DNA of 64,000 nucleotides from Rhabdobacter roseus. Lineage in GTDB: Bacteria; Bacteroidota; Bacteroidia; Cytophagales; Spirosomataceae. The notes under the pieces are model-generated. The model saw only the letters and a list, made by a program, of their open reading frames with translations. It had not been told where the DNA came from and made no database searches. The position numbers and the translations under genes were made by a program. The stretch is taken from the NCBI RefSeq assembly GCF_014202275.1, contig NZ_JACHGF010000013.1:1-64000 (forward strand). Direction: 5' to 3'. Within the stretch, counting starts at the first letter, position 1, and the number at the start of each line of letters is the position of its first letter. Of the stretch, positions 42,802 through 51,745 are shown piece by piece.

Positions 42802-43452
42802 TTAATAACCGTCAGGTAGGGGAGTGGGTTGCATGGCTCGGGGCATACCCTGCTGTACAAATTCCGAAACGGCTTTATGGGCATGCTGTTGAATCAGCTT
42901 AACTACCCGCGGATCGTCGGAGGTTTCCACAACCACGATGCCGTTCTCAATGTCTTGATACTCAATCTTTATTTTATCAGCCTGATCGAATAGTTCGCGA
43001 AAGAGGGGGTCCATTTGCCGGATAGGCTTCTTCTCTTCCATTCTCTCTTTCATCTGCCGCACATGCTGTTGGATAACGGAGGCCAGTTGAGGGTCATCAG
43101 AAGTCGTCCAGGTTTTTACCCCATTGGGCAGATTTTCCACCCGGCGGGATATATTACCGTGCTCCATCAACAGTTGCCGGATACTCCTCATATCCTCCAT
43201 CATGCCGGGTTCCATTTTGCCAGACATCATAGCCTCATGCATTTCTTCAGTCATCATGCCTTCTCCCTGCATCATGTGTTCTCCGTCCATCCTACCGCCC
43301 CCCATCCCCTCATGGGATGGCCCTTCACTCCTGGTAGCAGGAGGTTGGCTTTCCGACTGGTCATTATCAGAACCACACCCAATCAGGATCAGGGTTGAGA
43401 GCGCCAGCAGCACGAAATAGGTTTTTACTATAACCAATTGGAATCGTTTCAT
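42802..43452 (-). CDS. Met/His-rich lipoprotein of the copper island
   Basis: 216 residues. Lipoprotein signal (LALSTLILIGC). A Met/His/Gly-rich segment (about 45-90: GMGGGRMDGEHMMQGEGMM) suggests copper binding. Two similar helical units follow, RVENLPNGVKTWTTSDDPQL with VIQQHVRQM, and IENGIVVVETSDDPRVVKL with IQQHAHKAV. No named family recognised. A decayed relative of the SDDP-LIQQH unit lies at about 62823-62935. Convergent with the flavoprotein remnant; upstream it has its own promoter-like TAAATTTG at 43557-43550. Confidence 0.75.
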   Translation of the reverse strand: MKRFQLVIVKTYFVLLALSTLILIGCGSDNDQSESQPPATRSEGPSHEGMGGGRMDGEHMMQGEGMMTEEMHEAMMSGKMEPGMMEDMRSIRQLLMEHGNISRRVENLPNGVKTWTTSDDPQLASVIQQHVRQMKERMEEKKPIRQMDPLFRELFDQADKIKIEYQDIENGIVVVETSDDPRVVKLIQQHAHKAVSEFVQQGMPRAMQPTPLPDGY

Positions 43453-43566
43453 AGGGACTTAAAATTTAATGATTTGATACAGGCGTTTCCTAATCGCTAA
43501 AATTCTTTTCCATCTATTAATCTCAATCCAAAGAAATAGTAGAGAACGACAAATTTACCCCCAAAC

Positions 43567-44019
43567 TCACTTTTCGAGACGATCCAACATCGCTTTCATC
43601 TGAGCGATCTCCTTTTCCTGGGCCTTGATAATGTCGTCGGCAAGCTTCCTCACCTCCGGGTCTTCAATCAAAGCATTCTGGCTTGTTAAAATAGCTGAGG
43701 AGTGGTGTGGTATCATAGCCTTCATGTACTGCACGTCCCCCACCAACGTTTGGTTTCTTAGCATGGCAAACACCCCCACAAACACACTGATGCTGACGAC
43801 ATAGATGGCAGTGTTGATTTTTTTATCTTTATACATACCTCCCATGAATAATAGCATAAACACAGCCATGGGTGCTACCATCAGCAGCGTCATATAAAGC
43901 CGGTTCAGGCTAAGATAGATGTGATCAACGCTATCTACATTCAGGAACATTACGGAATACATCACGACGAACGAAACCGCCAGCATTAAGGCGAATTTAG
44001 AATAGGAATTGCTTTTCAT
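43567..44019 (-). CDS. DUF305 membrane protein
   Basis: 150 residues. Three N-terminal helices, then a C-terminal DUF305 helical domain with VQYMKAMIPHHSSAILTSQ and ADDIIKAQEKEIAQMKAML. The conserved M-IPHH pair is a probable metal site. DUF305 proteins are frequent in copper-resistance clusters of Bacteroidota. Stands between the DUF2911 gene and the Met-rich lipoprotein gene on the same strand. Confidence 0.87.
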   Translation of the reverse strand: MKSNSYSKFALMLAVSFVVMYSVMFLNVDSVDHIYLSLNRLYMTLLMVAPMAVFMLLFMGGMYKDKKINTAIYVVSISVFVGVFAMLRNQTLVGDVQYMKAMIPHHSSAILTSQNALIEDPEVRKLADDIIKAQEKEIAQMKAMLDRLEK

Positions 44020-44126
44020 TGTATGGAAGTGTTAGGTGAATAAACAGTAAAAAAATACCAATATAGAGTACCCATAATCAGATAAGACCTTCGGGAATTC
44101 ACTTTGTAGCTACCCGTTTTTCTGCA

Positions 44127-44156
44127 TGCCTGACTCCTTTTAAAAAGAGTCAGGCA
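44127..44156 (-). terminator. hairpin terminator after the DUF2911 gene
   Basis: TGCCTGACTC (44127-44136) pairs perfectly with GAGTCAGGCA (44147-44156), 8 bp after the DUF2911 stop. It would end the CopB/DUF2911 transcript. Confidence 0.7.
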
Positions 44157-44163
44157 CTTGTGT

Positions 44164-44721
44164 TTATTTATTCTGAAAGGGCAGTGAAACGCTTAGTTTG
44201 TCCCAGCGCATCTTTATCTCGCCTTTCTTTTTACCCTCAGGTACTACCTCGTAGGTAAGGGCTTCAGTTACGTTCTGGTGCATTTCGGGTTTTACCTGTA
44301 CCCGTACGATGTCCTGCTCGGGCTTGTAATCATCGGCCAGATGCATGTCCCAGTCCTTACTAAGGATCAGCGTCCACTCCTTGGGTCCGGGAATGGTAAA
44401 AAAACCATACTTGCCTTTCGGAACCAGCTTGCCGTTGATGGTAACGTCCTGAGAGAAATCGATCCAGGTCGCTTTGTGGGCACCCGAAGCCCATACCTGG
44501 TCGTAGGCCACCAGCCCATTCCAAATTTGTCGCCCCCGCACACTGGGCGAGCCGTAATCGACATGAACGTGGTTGTCACCCACCATGGCCATGGCGGATT
44601 GCCGGGGACTTTTGGGCTTGGGTTTGGCCGTTTCAGATTCGGCCGGTTGATGATGCTCGTGCTGGGCATAGGTAGCGCTGCTAATCAGGACGGCTACAAA
44701 GACATGGAGGGTGGTTTTCAT
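44164..44721 (-). CDS. DUF2911 exported protein
   Basis: 185 residues. Signal peptide MKTTLHVFVAVLISSATYA, His-rich start (QHEHHQPAE), then the DUF2911 core: HVHVDYGSPSVRGRQIWNGL, YDQVWASGAHKATWIDFSQD and GKYGFFTIPG. The family is common in Bacteroidota and of unknown function. It is 5 bp after the copper ATPase gene, so it is probably translated from the same transcript. Confidence 0.88.
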   Translation of the reverse strand: MKTTLHVFVAVLISSATYAQHEHHQPAESETAKPKPKSPRQSAMAMVGDNHVHVDYGSPSVRGRQIWNGLVAYDQVWASGAHKATWIDFSQDVTINGKLVPKGKYGFFTIPGPKEWTLILSKDWDMHLADDYKPEQDIVRVQVKPEMHQNVTEALTYEVVPEGKKKGEIKMRWDKLSVSLPFQNK

Positions 44722-44726
44722 ATAAA

Positions 44727-46790
44727 CTATTGGATTTGGTTGGTTTTGATTTGGTTCTTTAAAAGTTGGGCATTGATGGCCACAACGATCGTACTAAGGC
44801 TCATGAAGACGGCCCCGATGGCCGGTCCTAACACGAAACCCGATGAGTAAAACACCCCGGCAGCCAGGGGGATAGCGAACACGTTATAGCCCGTTGCCCA
44901 CACCAGATTCTGGATCATCTTCCGATACGTGGCCTTGCCGAACAGGATCAGATTGGCTATATCCTGCGGATTGCTATTGACGAGAATGATATCGGCCGTT
45001 TCGGCTGCCACGTCGGTTCCTGAACCAACCGCAATACCCACATCGGCCTGGGCCAGCGCGGGGGCGTCGTTGACTCCGTCGCCCGTCATGGCCACAAACT
45101 CGTTTTTCGATTGTAGTTCTTTTACAATCTCCACTTTCTGGTGGGGAAGTACCTCGGCGTAGTAGCCATCCAGCCCGAGATGATCACTGACCGCTTTAGC
45201 GGTTTTCTCGTTATCACCGGTGGCCATCAGTACTTTGATATTATTCCGTTTAAAGACCGCAATGGCCTCTTTGGATTCGGGGCGGATCTCGTCGGCCAGG
45301 GCGATGTAGCCGGCTAATTTTCCTTCGACCAGTACAAATACAATGGTTTCGGCGGCATCGCCGGAAGCCGCCTCCGGGAGCGTAATATTCGCATCCCGAA
45401 GGTAGCCCGGACTCACTACTTTCACTTCTTTCCCTTCCACTATTGCCTCAACCCCCTTGCCCGTAATGGCGTGGAAGTTTTCCGGCTTTGGTACGTCTAT
45501 CTCATCTTCTTTTACTTTCCGCATAATGCCTACGGCAATGGGGTGTTCGGAACTTTGCTCCAAAGCACTCGCCAGCCTGAGCAGTTCTTTGGAGGTATAG
45601 GCGGGATCAACGGATTCGAGTCGGGTTACGCCAAAATTGCCCCTGGTAAGGGTACCCGTTTTGTCAAAAAGCAGGGCGGTAATCTTGCGGGATTCCTCAA
45701 AGGCGGTCCGGTTGCGGATGAGCAGCCCGTTCTGTGCCGATACTGACGTGGATATGGCTACAACCAGAGGAATAGCCAGACCCAGGGCGTGCGGACAGGT
45801 AATGACCATGACGGTAACCATGCGTTCCAGGGCGTAGACGAAAGGAAAACCGAGTAATAGCCACACGGCCAGGGTGCCAAAGCCAACCGCCAAAGCGATG
45901 TAGGTGAGCCATTTGGCGGCCTTGTCCGACAGGTTCTGCATTTTAGACTTGGATTTCTGAGCCTCCTGGACCAGGGTAATTACCTTCGTCAGGTAGCTGT
46001 CTTTTCCGGTATGCAGTACCCGAACCCTCAGGGAGCTGTTGCCATTGATCGAACCCCCGATTACCCGGTCGTTGACCACTTTTTTAGCGGGCTTTGACTC
46101 TCCCGTCAGCATGGACTCATTCAGGTAGCCGGAGCCTTCGACCAGAAGTCCATCGGCGGGTACCTTTTCACCGGGCTTCACCAGAATGATGTCTTCTTTT
46201 TGCAATTCTTCCAGTTTAATATCTTCTATACTATCACCCCTTACCCGGTGGGCTTCGGCCGGCATCATGCTCACCAGCAGTTCCAGCGATTTGGAGGCTC
46301 CGAGTACGCTTTTCATTTCGATCCAGTGCCCCAATAGCATAATGGCGATCAGGGTAGCCAGCTCCCAGAAGAAGTCCATGCCCGGCAGACCAAACACCGT
46401 GGCGGTACTGTAAAAGTACGCCACGCTGATGGCCATCGCTATCAGCGTCATCATACCGAGCGCCCCCTCTCGTACCTCATCCCAGAAACCCTTGATAAAC
46501 GGCCAGCCTCCGTAAAAGTACACCACGGTGGAAAGGGCAAAAAGAACGTAGTTGCTACCGGCAAATGTATACTCATAACCAAAGAACCCCTGGATCATGG
46601 GCGAGAGAAACAGGATGGGAACCGTAAGTACCAGCGTTATCCAGAATCTCTTCTTGAAATCTTCAATCATCATCCGGTGGTGGTCGTGGCCCATGTGGCC
46701 ATGACCCGGATTGGACGAATGCGACATCTGACCATGATCCATTTTTGAATGATCCACTGGTCCATTCGTGGCATGCTTATGGTTTTCCAT
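44727..46790 (-). CDS. copB: CopB-type (P1B-3, CPH) copper-translocating P-type ATPase
   Basis: 687 residues. An N-terminal His/Met tail (about 1-40: HATNGPVDHSKMDHGQMSHS) replaces HMA domains. Core: MLTGESKPAK, membrane motif CPH (VITCPHALGLAIPLV, Cys about 332), DKTGTLTRG (Asp about 376), HP (SSEHPIAV) and GDGVNDAPALAQADVG. CPH with a His-rich tail defines P1B-3 pumps, known for Cu2+/Cu+ (or Ag+) export. It stands among two multicopper oxidases and a Cus system, consistent with copper. Confidence 0.93.
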   Translation of the reverse strand: MENHKHATNGPVDHSKMDHGQMSHSSNPGHGHMGHDHHRMMIEDFKKRFWITLVLTVPILFLSPMIQGFFGYEYTFAGSNYVLFALSTVVYFYGGWPFIKGFWDEVREGALGMMTLIAMAISVAYFYSTATVFGLPGMDFFWELATLIAIMLLGHWIEMKSVLGASKSLELLVSMMPAEAHRVRGDSIEDIKLEELQKEDIILVKPGEKVPADGLLVEGSGYLNESMLTGESKPAKKVVNDRVIGGSINGNSSLRVRVLHTGKDSYLTKVITLVQEAQKSKSKMQNLSDKAAKWLTYIALAVGFGTLAVWLLLGFPFVYALERMVTVMVITCPHALGLAIPLVVAISTSVSAQNGLLIRNRTAFEESRKITALLFDKTGTLTRGNFGVTRLESVDPAYTSKELLRLASALEQSSEHPIAVGIMRKVKEDEIDVPKPENFHAITGKGVEAIVEGKEVKVVSPGYLRDANITLPEAASGDAAETIVFVLVEGKLAGYIALADEIRPESKEAIAVFKRNNIKVLMATGDNEKTAKAVSDHLGLDGYYAEVLPHQKVEIVKELQSKNEFVAMTGDGVNDAPALAQADVGIAVGSGTDVAAETADIILVNSNPQDIANLILFGKATYRKMIQNLVWATGYNVFAIPLAAGVFYSSGFVLGPAIGAVFMSLSTIVVAINAQLLKNQIKTNQIQ

Positions 46791-46881
46791 TGTCTTTTTA
46801 TTTTTATGATTCTCTATTATAGAAGCATAGCAGGTACTAATTAATTAAAGTCTTACTGCATTGCTACTTTTGAAAATCGAT

Positions 46882-47457
46882 TTACACACTATTTTTATCG
46901 CCCATGCTACGGTTCAGACCTTGTTTTGGAGTCTTTTTTATCCATTGAAAGCTTAACCAGTATACCAGGACTGGCAAAAGGGTAAACTGTAACACCGGGG
47001 ATAATCCTACCTCCACAAAAGGCAAAAGAGGCATGGATTCTGCATAGGCCCAGTTGCCTTCCCAGGTGTGCCGTATTTCCGCCAGAATGGCTCCCAAAGC
47101 CCCTACGCTCATCAGGGCAAGTACCCGCCCCACGGTAGGGCTTCCCATCCAAAGGGGCTCCTTCAAAATGGAAGCAAAACCCTGATAAAGCAGGAGTACC
47201 ATTAGTACATCGGCTAAGGAAGCCAGGGTACAAAAGCTGATATGCTGAAAATCGTAGACATACCCTTCGTACAGGGGCCCTTGGGCCAGCTCCCAGGTTA
47301 GGTTGAGGACAAAGGCCAGAATGGCGATCCGGGCTATCAATCGTTTAAAAAAAGCTTGATCCTCCGTTTTTTTCAGCAGGAACACATACGTTCCTATCAC
47401 CAGTGAGAGTACAATCACCGGAACGATAAACAAGCTTACATGGAGGTCTTTTAGCAT
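46882..47457 (-). CDS. multi-pass membrane protein of the copper island, unknown family
   Basis: 191 residues with five or six hydrophobic segments. Conserved-looking polar motifs: NLTWELAQGPLYEGYVYD (about 55), LADVLMVLLLY and EGNWAYAESMPLLPFVEVG (about 130). I do not recognise a named family. Metal ligands are not obvious apart from a few His and Met. It lies between the DUF2231 gene (9 bp gap) and the CopB ATPase gene on the same strand. Confidence 0.65.
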   Translation of the reverse strand: MLKDLHVSLFIVPVIVLSLVIGTYVFLLKKTEDQAFFKRLIARIAILAFVLNLTWELAQGPLYEGYVYDFQHISFCTLASLADVLMVLLLYQGFASILKEPLWMGSPTVGRVLALMSVGALGAILAEIRHTWEGNWAYAESMPLLPFVEVGLSPVLQFTLLPVLVYWLSFQWIKKTPKQGLNRSMGDKNSV

Positions 47458-47466
47458 ACGTACTGC

Positions 47467-48120
47467 TTAATGGCTATGCTCTTTTTCTGATTCCAGATAA
47501 TGACCCTGAGGGCCAACCCCTTCAATGAATACCAGCTGAGCCCCGTGGTGACCGGCCAGGCTTACGGTGTAGGCAGCGGCCAGCAATGTTAAGGCCACTA
47601 CTGCCTCCGCCCAGGTTTTTCGGTGAAATAAAAAATGACTCAGTCCTTTAAACACGGTGGCAATGCCACTAAGCCAGAGGGTCCATTGGGCGTAGGTATC
47701 GTGGGTTTCGTATACCTTTCGGGCCTGTTCCGTCAGGTCGCTTACGTGGGGGTGGGTCCACACGGCGGCGGCATAGGCGCCGACAAAGCCCACCAGAACA
47801 GCTCCCATGACGATCCAGCTCAGCGCTTCCCTGAAAACAAAGAATGAAATCAGTTGAAGTACCGCGGCAAAAACCAGCAGCATAATGGGTATATGTACTA
47901 CCAGCGGGTGAAGGTTAGGAAAGTCACTCAGCTCAGCGGTGCCGGTAACGTGATGTTCTGAATGCATGGATTCTTCCTCTCGCTGGTTTTGTGTAGCGGC
48001 CTGTATCGATTCGGTAGTGTCCTGATGTTCGTCCGAATCGTTGTCGTGGGCTAAGGCTGCCGTGGAAAGAAACAGTAGCATCAGGATTTTTCTGTTCAAT
48101 ACACTGATTGCTTGTAACAT
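47467..48120 (-). CDS. DUF2231-type membrane protein
   Basis: 217 residues from the ATG at 48120; a longer frame starts at 48162. Signal or first helix, then a His/Asp/Glu-rich segment (HDNDSDEHQDTTES and HSEHHVTG). The DUF2231 core is FPNLHPLVVHIPIMLLVFAA followed by three more helices and GHHGAQLVFIEGVG. The conserved HPLVVHIP histidines may bind haem or metal. Upstream and downstream genes are membrane proteins of unknown role on the same strand. Confidence 0.82.
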   Translation of the reverse strand: MLQAISVLNRKILMLLFLSTAALAHDNDSDEHQDTTESIQAATQNQREEESMHSEHHVTGTAELSDFPNLHPLVVHIPIMLLVFAAVLQLISFFVFREALSWIVMGAVLVGFVGAYAAAVWTHPHVSDLTEQARKVYETHDTYAQWTLWLSGIATVFKGLSHFLFHRKTWAEAVVALTLLAAAYTVSLAGHHGAQLVFIEGVGPQGHYLESEKEHSH

Positions 48121-48176
48121 ACCTGCGATTTTTTGTGAATAAAAAGTACCACCTATCGGCAAAGTAAACGTGCTTA

Positions 48177-48449
48177 TTAAGATTCAGGCCTGAGCCTGTC
48201 TACGAGTTTCTCTTTCAATTCGGTAAGTGAGGCGTGCAGGAACTGGTTGCTATCTCCTGAAAGCTCCATCATTTTTTCAGATAGCTCTTTTTCAAAGACC
48301 TGCCGTTGCTTTCGATAGGCCTCTTCTTTCATATCATCAGAAGAGAGTTCCCTATCCTGGTAGCGCGTTTGTAGTTCGCGTTGGTGCTTTTCCAGTTCAG
48401 CTTCGGCGTACGTCCGGAATGTTTCCAGGGGTTGTGTGTTCTTTTCCAT
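48177..48449 (-). CDS. small helical hypothetical protein
   Basis: 90 residues, highly charged and predicted helical or coiled-coil throughout (TYAEAELEKHQRELQTRYQD, FEKELSEKMMELSGDS, LTELKEKLVDRLRP). No signal peptide and no Cys. Family not recognised. It sits between the fused multicopper oxidase gene and the DUF2231 gene on the same strand, with good spacing, so it is probably a real small gene. Confidence 0.6.
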   Translation of the reverse strand: MEKNTQPLETFRTYAEAELEKHQRELQTRYQDRELSSDDMKEEAYRKQRQVFEKELSEKMMELSGDSNQFLHASLTELKEKLVDRLRPES

Positions 48450-48488
48450 TGTTTTTAGTTTAAAGGTTTAGTATTCTAATTAGCATGG

Positions 48489-48516
48489 GTCCGGGCTTTA
48501 CCGTAAAGCCCGGGAC
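48489..48516 (-). terminator. hairpin terminator after the fused multicopper oxidase gene
   Basis: CCGGGCTTTAC (48491-48501) pairs with GTAAAGCCCGG (48503-48513), 21-48 bp after the stop codon. The loop is very short and no long T-run follows. Confidence 0.5.
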
Positions 48517-48536
48517 TGTTCAGTCCGGAGGGTGGG

Positions 48537-51044
48537 TCAAAACCGAACCGTCAGCCCACCCCCTGCCCCGAAACGGTTGTCGTAACTTCCCATGAGTGAG
48601 ACATTCCGGGACAGAAAGTACTCCATACCCACCGTCCAGGTTACCTCCTTACTGAAACTACCTGCCCCCGGTACTCTTTCGCGCTCCGGGCGTTTTATCC
48701 ACCCGAAATCGGCCCGGTATTCAAATTCTCCGAACAGATTGGTGCGGGGGAAAATCATGAGCTCGCGGCTCAGGCGCAGTTCGGGCCGCAGGCGACTATC
48801 CAGCCGTAGGTCCAGATTGATCAGGTAGGGGGTCAAGAAGCGAATTCCGCCGATGGCCGTAACCACCCTGTCCTCGGGGGCACCGCCACGCTCGTTCTCG
48901 ACATTGACCCCGCCAAAAATCCGGAAGTAGTCGTACAGGTAGCGCTCATAGGTGACCTCCGCCTCCATGGCTTTGTTCCAGCCATATTCGGCCCGCAGGT
49001 TAAACTGGTTGCGGATATTGGAGGACACCAGATTGATGTGGGCCATGTGGGAGGCGACATCCGCCACTCCCCAGGTATAGAAGTGATTGCCTTCGTTGAG
49101 CAGTTTTTTCAAGGGATACCGCGCCATGCGGGGATCGCGCAGGGTGTCATAGCTGTACACCCGCGCCATGCCGGCCATCATATGGTACAGGACATGACAA
49201 TGAAAAAACCAGTCACCGTATTCCCGGGCATCAAACTCGATGGTGATTTTTTGCATAGGTGCCACATTGACCGTATGCTTTAAAGGCGAATAGTCCCCGT
49301 TTTCATTGAGAACCCGGAAGAAATGCCCGTGAAGGTGCATGGGGTGGTGCATCATGGTCAGGTTATTGAGCGTGATGCGTACCACCTCTCCCTTTTTAAT
49401 TTTTATCTTATCCGCCTCCGAGAGGGGGACGCCGTTCATGCTCCAGATGTACCGCCACATGTTTCCGGTAAGGTTGAGCAAAATCCGCCGTACTGGCCTT
49501 GGCTCGTCTGGGTCCATGGGGATAGTCGTTTTCTCCGGAGATTTCAGGTAGTCATAGTTGTATTCCGAAAACATGCCCATGTCCATCCCTGAATGATCCA
49601 TGCCGGGCATTTCCATACCGGGCATTTTGCCCTTTTTCATGGGTGCTTTACTATCTTCCTTATCGGCGTGTTTCATCTTGGCCATGGAACTATCCGGCTT
49701 TGGGGACATTGCCGAGTGATCCATTTTCGAATGATCTATGCCGGGCATTGCCATGCCGGGCATCTCTTTGTTTTGGTCAGCCTTCTTTTTGTGGTTCATC
49801 CCTTTCATCCCGGAATGATCCATTCCCGGCATATCCTTTCCTGGCATTGATCCGCCTTCCGAAGCCATGTCACCCTCCATTTTCATCCCCCAGTTGTTCA
49901 TCATTTCTTTCGGTTCTTCGCGGGCTGGGTTGAATTTCATGGCCGGTGCCCCCATGCGCATATCCATGGCCGCCATTTGCTTCATCATCGCATACTGGTC
50001 GGGCCGGGGAAGTACCGGAGCGGCTACTACTTCGCCCTTACCCAGGTAGGTGGAGGTGTGACCGGACCCGTCCTGGGCCATGGCCCTGATTTCCAATTTC
50101 CCACTCGCAGGTAGGGTGGTAATAAAGTCGTAGGTTTCGGCAATGGCGATGAACGTCTTGTTGCGCCGGACGGGCACCACATCCAGGCCGTCGGCGGATA
50201 CCAGCAGCGGATCTTCACCTCCGAACGTGAGCCAGAACTGGGAGGAAGCGGCCGCGTTGATGATCCGGACCCGGACCTTATCACCGGGGTTGAATTCGGG
50301 ATAGTCGTGTACCTGCTGACCATTGCTCAGGAAGGCAGAATAGTAGACGTCGGCAATGTCCATGCTTTCCATTCGCTGTTTCCAGAAGTTGAGCTGCGCT
50401 TTGAAAGCCCCCCTGGCAATCACCCGGTTGAGTGGAGTGGTGGTGTTCTTTCTAATGTTGTACCACTCGTTTTTGCGCTTCAAATTACGTAGTACATTCC
50501 TGGGTTGCTGGTTGGTCCAGTCCGACAGCACCAGCACCAGGTCTTTATCATAGTCCAGGGTTTTTTCTTTCGGTTCGATTACGATGGAGCCATATACGCC
50601 ACTCTGCTCCTGAAGCATGGTATGGGAGTGGTACCAGTAGGTGCCCGATTGTATAAGCTCGAATTCGTACTTGAAGGTAGTGCCCGGCGCAATGGGCGGC
50701 GTGGTGAGGTAGGGTACTCCGTCGAAGAAGTTGGGAAGCAGGATGCCGTGCCAGTGGACCGAAGTCTCTACGTCCATCGTATTCTTAACGTAAATCACCG
50801 CGTACTCTCCTTCGGTAAAGCGAAGGTTGGGCCCCGGTATGCCTCCGTTCACGGTCATACCCGTTACGGGCTTTCCTGCCAGCTGTACGGTTTCCCTGGA
50901 AATGACAAGCGTATATTCACGGACGGGTAAATTGTTCTTATTCTGGGCAGAAACGGGGACTTGACATATAGCGGAGAGGATCAGCAGGCTAAAAAGGGAC
51001 CTCCGTAACCACCCGAACAGCAGGGTATGTAGTAATGCATTCAT
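48537..51044 (-). CDS. multicopper oxidase fused to a CopB-like outer-membrane beta-barrel
   Basis: 835 residues from the ATG at 51044. Signal peptide ends at CQVPVSA. The multicopper oxidase part has HWHGILLPN, WYHSHTMLQEQSG, HHPMHLHGHFFRV and WFFHCHVLYHMMAGM, so all four copper clusters are present. Between domains two and three lies a Met/His-rich insertion (about 400-500) with repeated MPGM-type and DHSxM-type units. After the last copper motif about 205 residues form a barrel-like domain (TWGVADVASHMAHIN, EAEVTYERYLYDYFRIFGG, LDLRLDSRLRPELRLSRE) ending GGGLTVRF, resembling CopB of PcoB type. It would oxidise Cu+ at the outer membrane. CopA and CopB are normally separate proteins. Confidence 0.9.
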   Translation of the reverse strand: MNALLHTLLFGWLRRSLFSLLILSAICQVPVSAQNKNNLPVREYTLVISRETVQLAGKPVTGMTVNGGIPGPNLRFTEGEYAVIYVKNTMDVETSVHWHGILLPNFFDGVPYLTTPPIAPGTTFKYEFELIQSGTYWYHSHTMLQEQSGVYGSIVIEPKEKTLDYDKDLVLVLSDWTNQQPRNVLRNLKRKNEWYNIRKNTTTPLNRVIARGAFKAQLNFWKQRMESMDIADVYYSAFLSNGQQVHDYPEFNPGDKVRVRIINAAASSQFWLTFGGEDPLLVSADGLDVVPVRRNKTFIAIAETYDFITTLPASGKLEIRAMAQDGSGHTSTYLGKGEVVAAPVLPRPDQYAMMKQMAAMDMRMGAPAMKFNPAREEPKEMMNNWGMKMEGDMASEGGSMPGKDMPGMDHSGMKGMNHKKKADQNKEMPGMAMPGIDHSKMDHSAMSPKPDSSMAKMKHADKEDSKAPMKKGKMPGMEMPGMDHSGMDMGMFSEYNYDYLKSPEKTTIPMDPDEPRPVRRILLNLTGNMWRYIWSMNGVPLSEADKIKIKKGEVVRITLNNLTMMHHPMHLHGHFFRVLNENGDYSPLKHTVNVAPMQKITIEFDAREYGDWFFHCHVLYHMMAGMARVYSYDTLRDPRMARYPLKKLLNEGNHFYTWGVADVASHMAHINLVSSNIRNQFNLRAEYGWNKAMEAEVTYERYLYDYFRIFGGVNVENERGGAPEDRVVTAIGGIRFLTPYLINLDLRLDSRLRPELRLSRELMIFPRTNLFGEFEYRADFGWIKRPERERVPGAGSFSKEVTWTVGMEYFLSRNVSLMGSYDNRFGAGGGLTVRF

Positions 51045-51068
51045 GTTTTTTCTATTTGATGTGATGAC

Positions 51069-51110
51069 GCGAGGCTTAAGCATAGTGGGGTTGTCCGGTT
51101 AAGGCCTCGC
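51069..51110 (-). promoter_or_regulatory. hairpin in the leader of the fused multicopper oxidase gene
   Basis: GCGAGGC-TTAA (51069-51079) pairs with TTAA-GGCCTCGC (51099-51110) with one bulge. Two more short hairpins (GGGG/CCCC and CCCACC/GGTGGG) lie in 51120-51170. It may be a weak terminator of the HYC_CC_PP gene or a leader structure. Confidence 0.35.
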
Positions 51111-51182
51111 ATCGTAATTGTAGGTTGGGGCAAAACCCCCTTATCCCACCATCAGGTGGGTGGCAGAATGCCAATTACGGCA

Positions 51183-51608
51183 TCAAATAAGAAAAGTCTG
51201 GAAAAGTACCTGCACATCCCGGGCAGGTAGGGGCGGCGGTGGATAAAAAGAAGTTTTCTGAAATTTCCCCCCGATAAGCAGCTTTTCAGAGAGGAAGATG
51301 TAAAGGGGCGGGGTCAATCCGCCATGGCTACCCTGAACCAGGGAAGTGGCTTCGGTGGGGTGGTTATCATCGGTTTGAAGTACCCGCTGCTGATTGTCGC
51401 AGCAGCGCCCTGCCTTCAGATTATGCCCTGGCCGGTCGCATTCAGGGGACGCAGTGCTTTGCTCACCCATGCCACAGTCCAGCGTAGTCCCGCCCAGCGA
51501 AAGCGCACTCTTCACCGCATGCCCCCCACAGAAATGGGTGGTCAGGGAGAAGCCCACATTGCTTAGCAACAGGACCAGCGATAGCGATATGGCAATGATT
51601 TTTTTCAC
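51183..51608 (-). CDS. HYC_CC_PP-type exported protein (copy 1)
   Basis: 141 residues from a GTG at 51608 (VKKIIAISLSLVLLLSNVGF). Upstream codons of the longer frame overlap the promoter. Motifs: THFCGGHAV, TLDCGMGE, RCCDNQQ and a C-terminal FYPPPPLPARDV, giving the HYC/CC/PP pattern. Four or five Cys and several His suggest binding of copper or another thiophilic metal in the envelope. The -7 element ends five bases before the GTG, so the mRNA may be leaderless. A second member with the same promoter architecture is at 62273. Confidence 0.75.
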   Translation of the reverse strand: MKKIIAISLSLVLLLSNVGFSLTTHFCGGHAVKSALSLGGTTLDCGMGEQSTASPECDRPGHNLKAGRCCDNQQRVLQTDDNHPTEATSLVQGSHGGLTPPLYIFLSEKLLIGGKFQKTSFYPPPPLPARDVQVLFQTFLI

Positions 51609-51613
51609 CGAAT

Positions 51614-51677
51614 CAAATGTACATTTCGTCCCCTGGAATTGTATTACATAATTTTTAATCTTTATTGCATAATTTTT
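51614..51677 (-). promoter_or_regulatory. promoter with paired AT-rich boxes upstream of HYC_CC_PP copy 1
   Basis: On the minus strand: two 15-bp boxes, AAAAATTATGCAATA (51677-51663) and AAAAATTATGTAATA (51656-51642), 21 bp apart, then C, 19 bp, then TACATTTG (51621-51614), a perfect TAnnTTTG. The box holds the palindrome ATTA-NN-TAAT. Confidence 0.6.
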
Positions 51678-51745
51678 GTGCCACTGCAAGGACTTTCCGC
51701 AAAATTCTTTCGAATTATACATAGGTGCTAAACACAAGATTTAGC

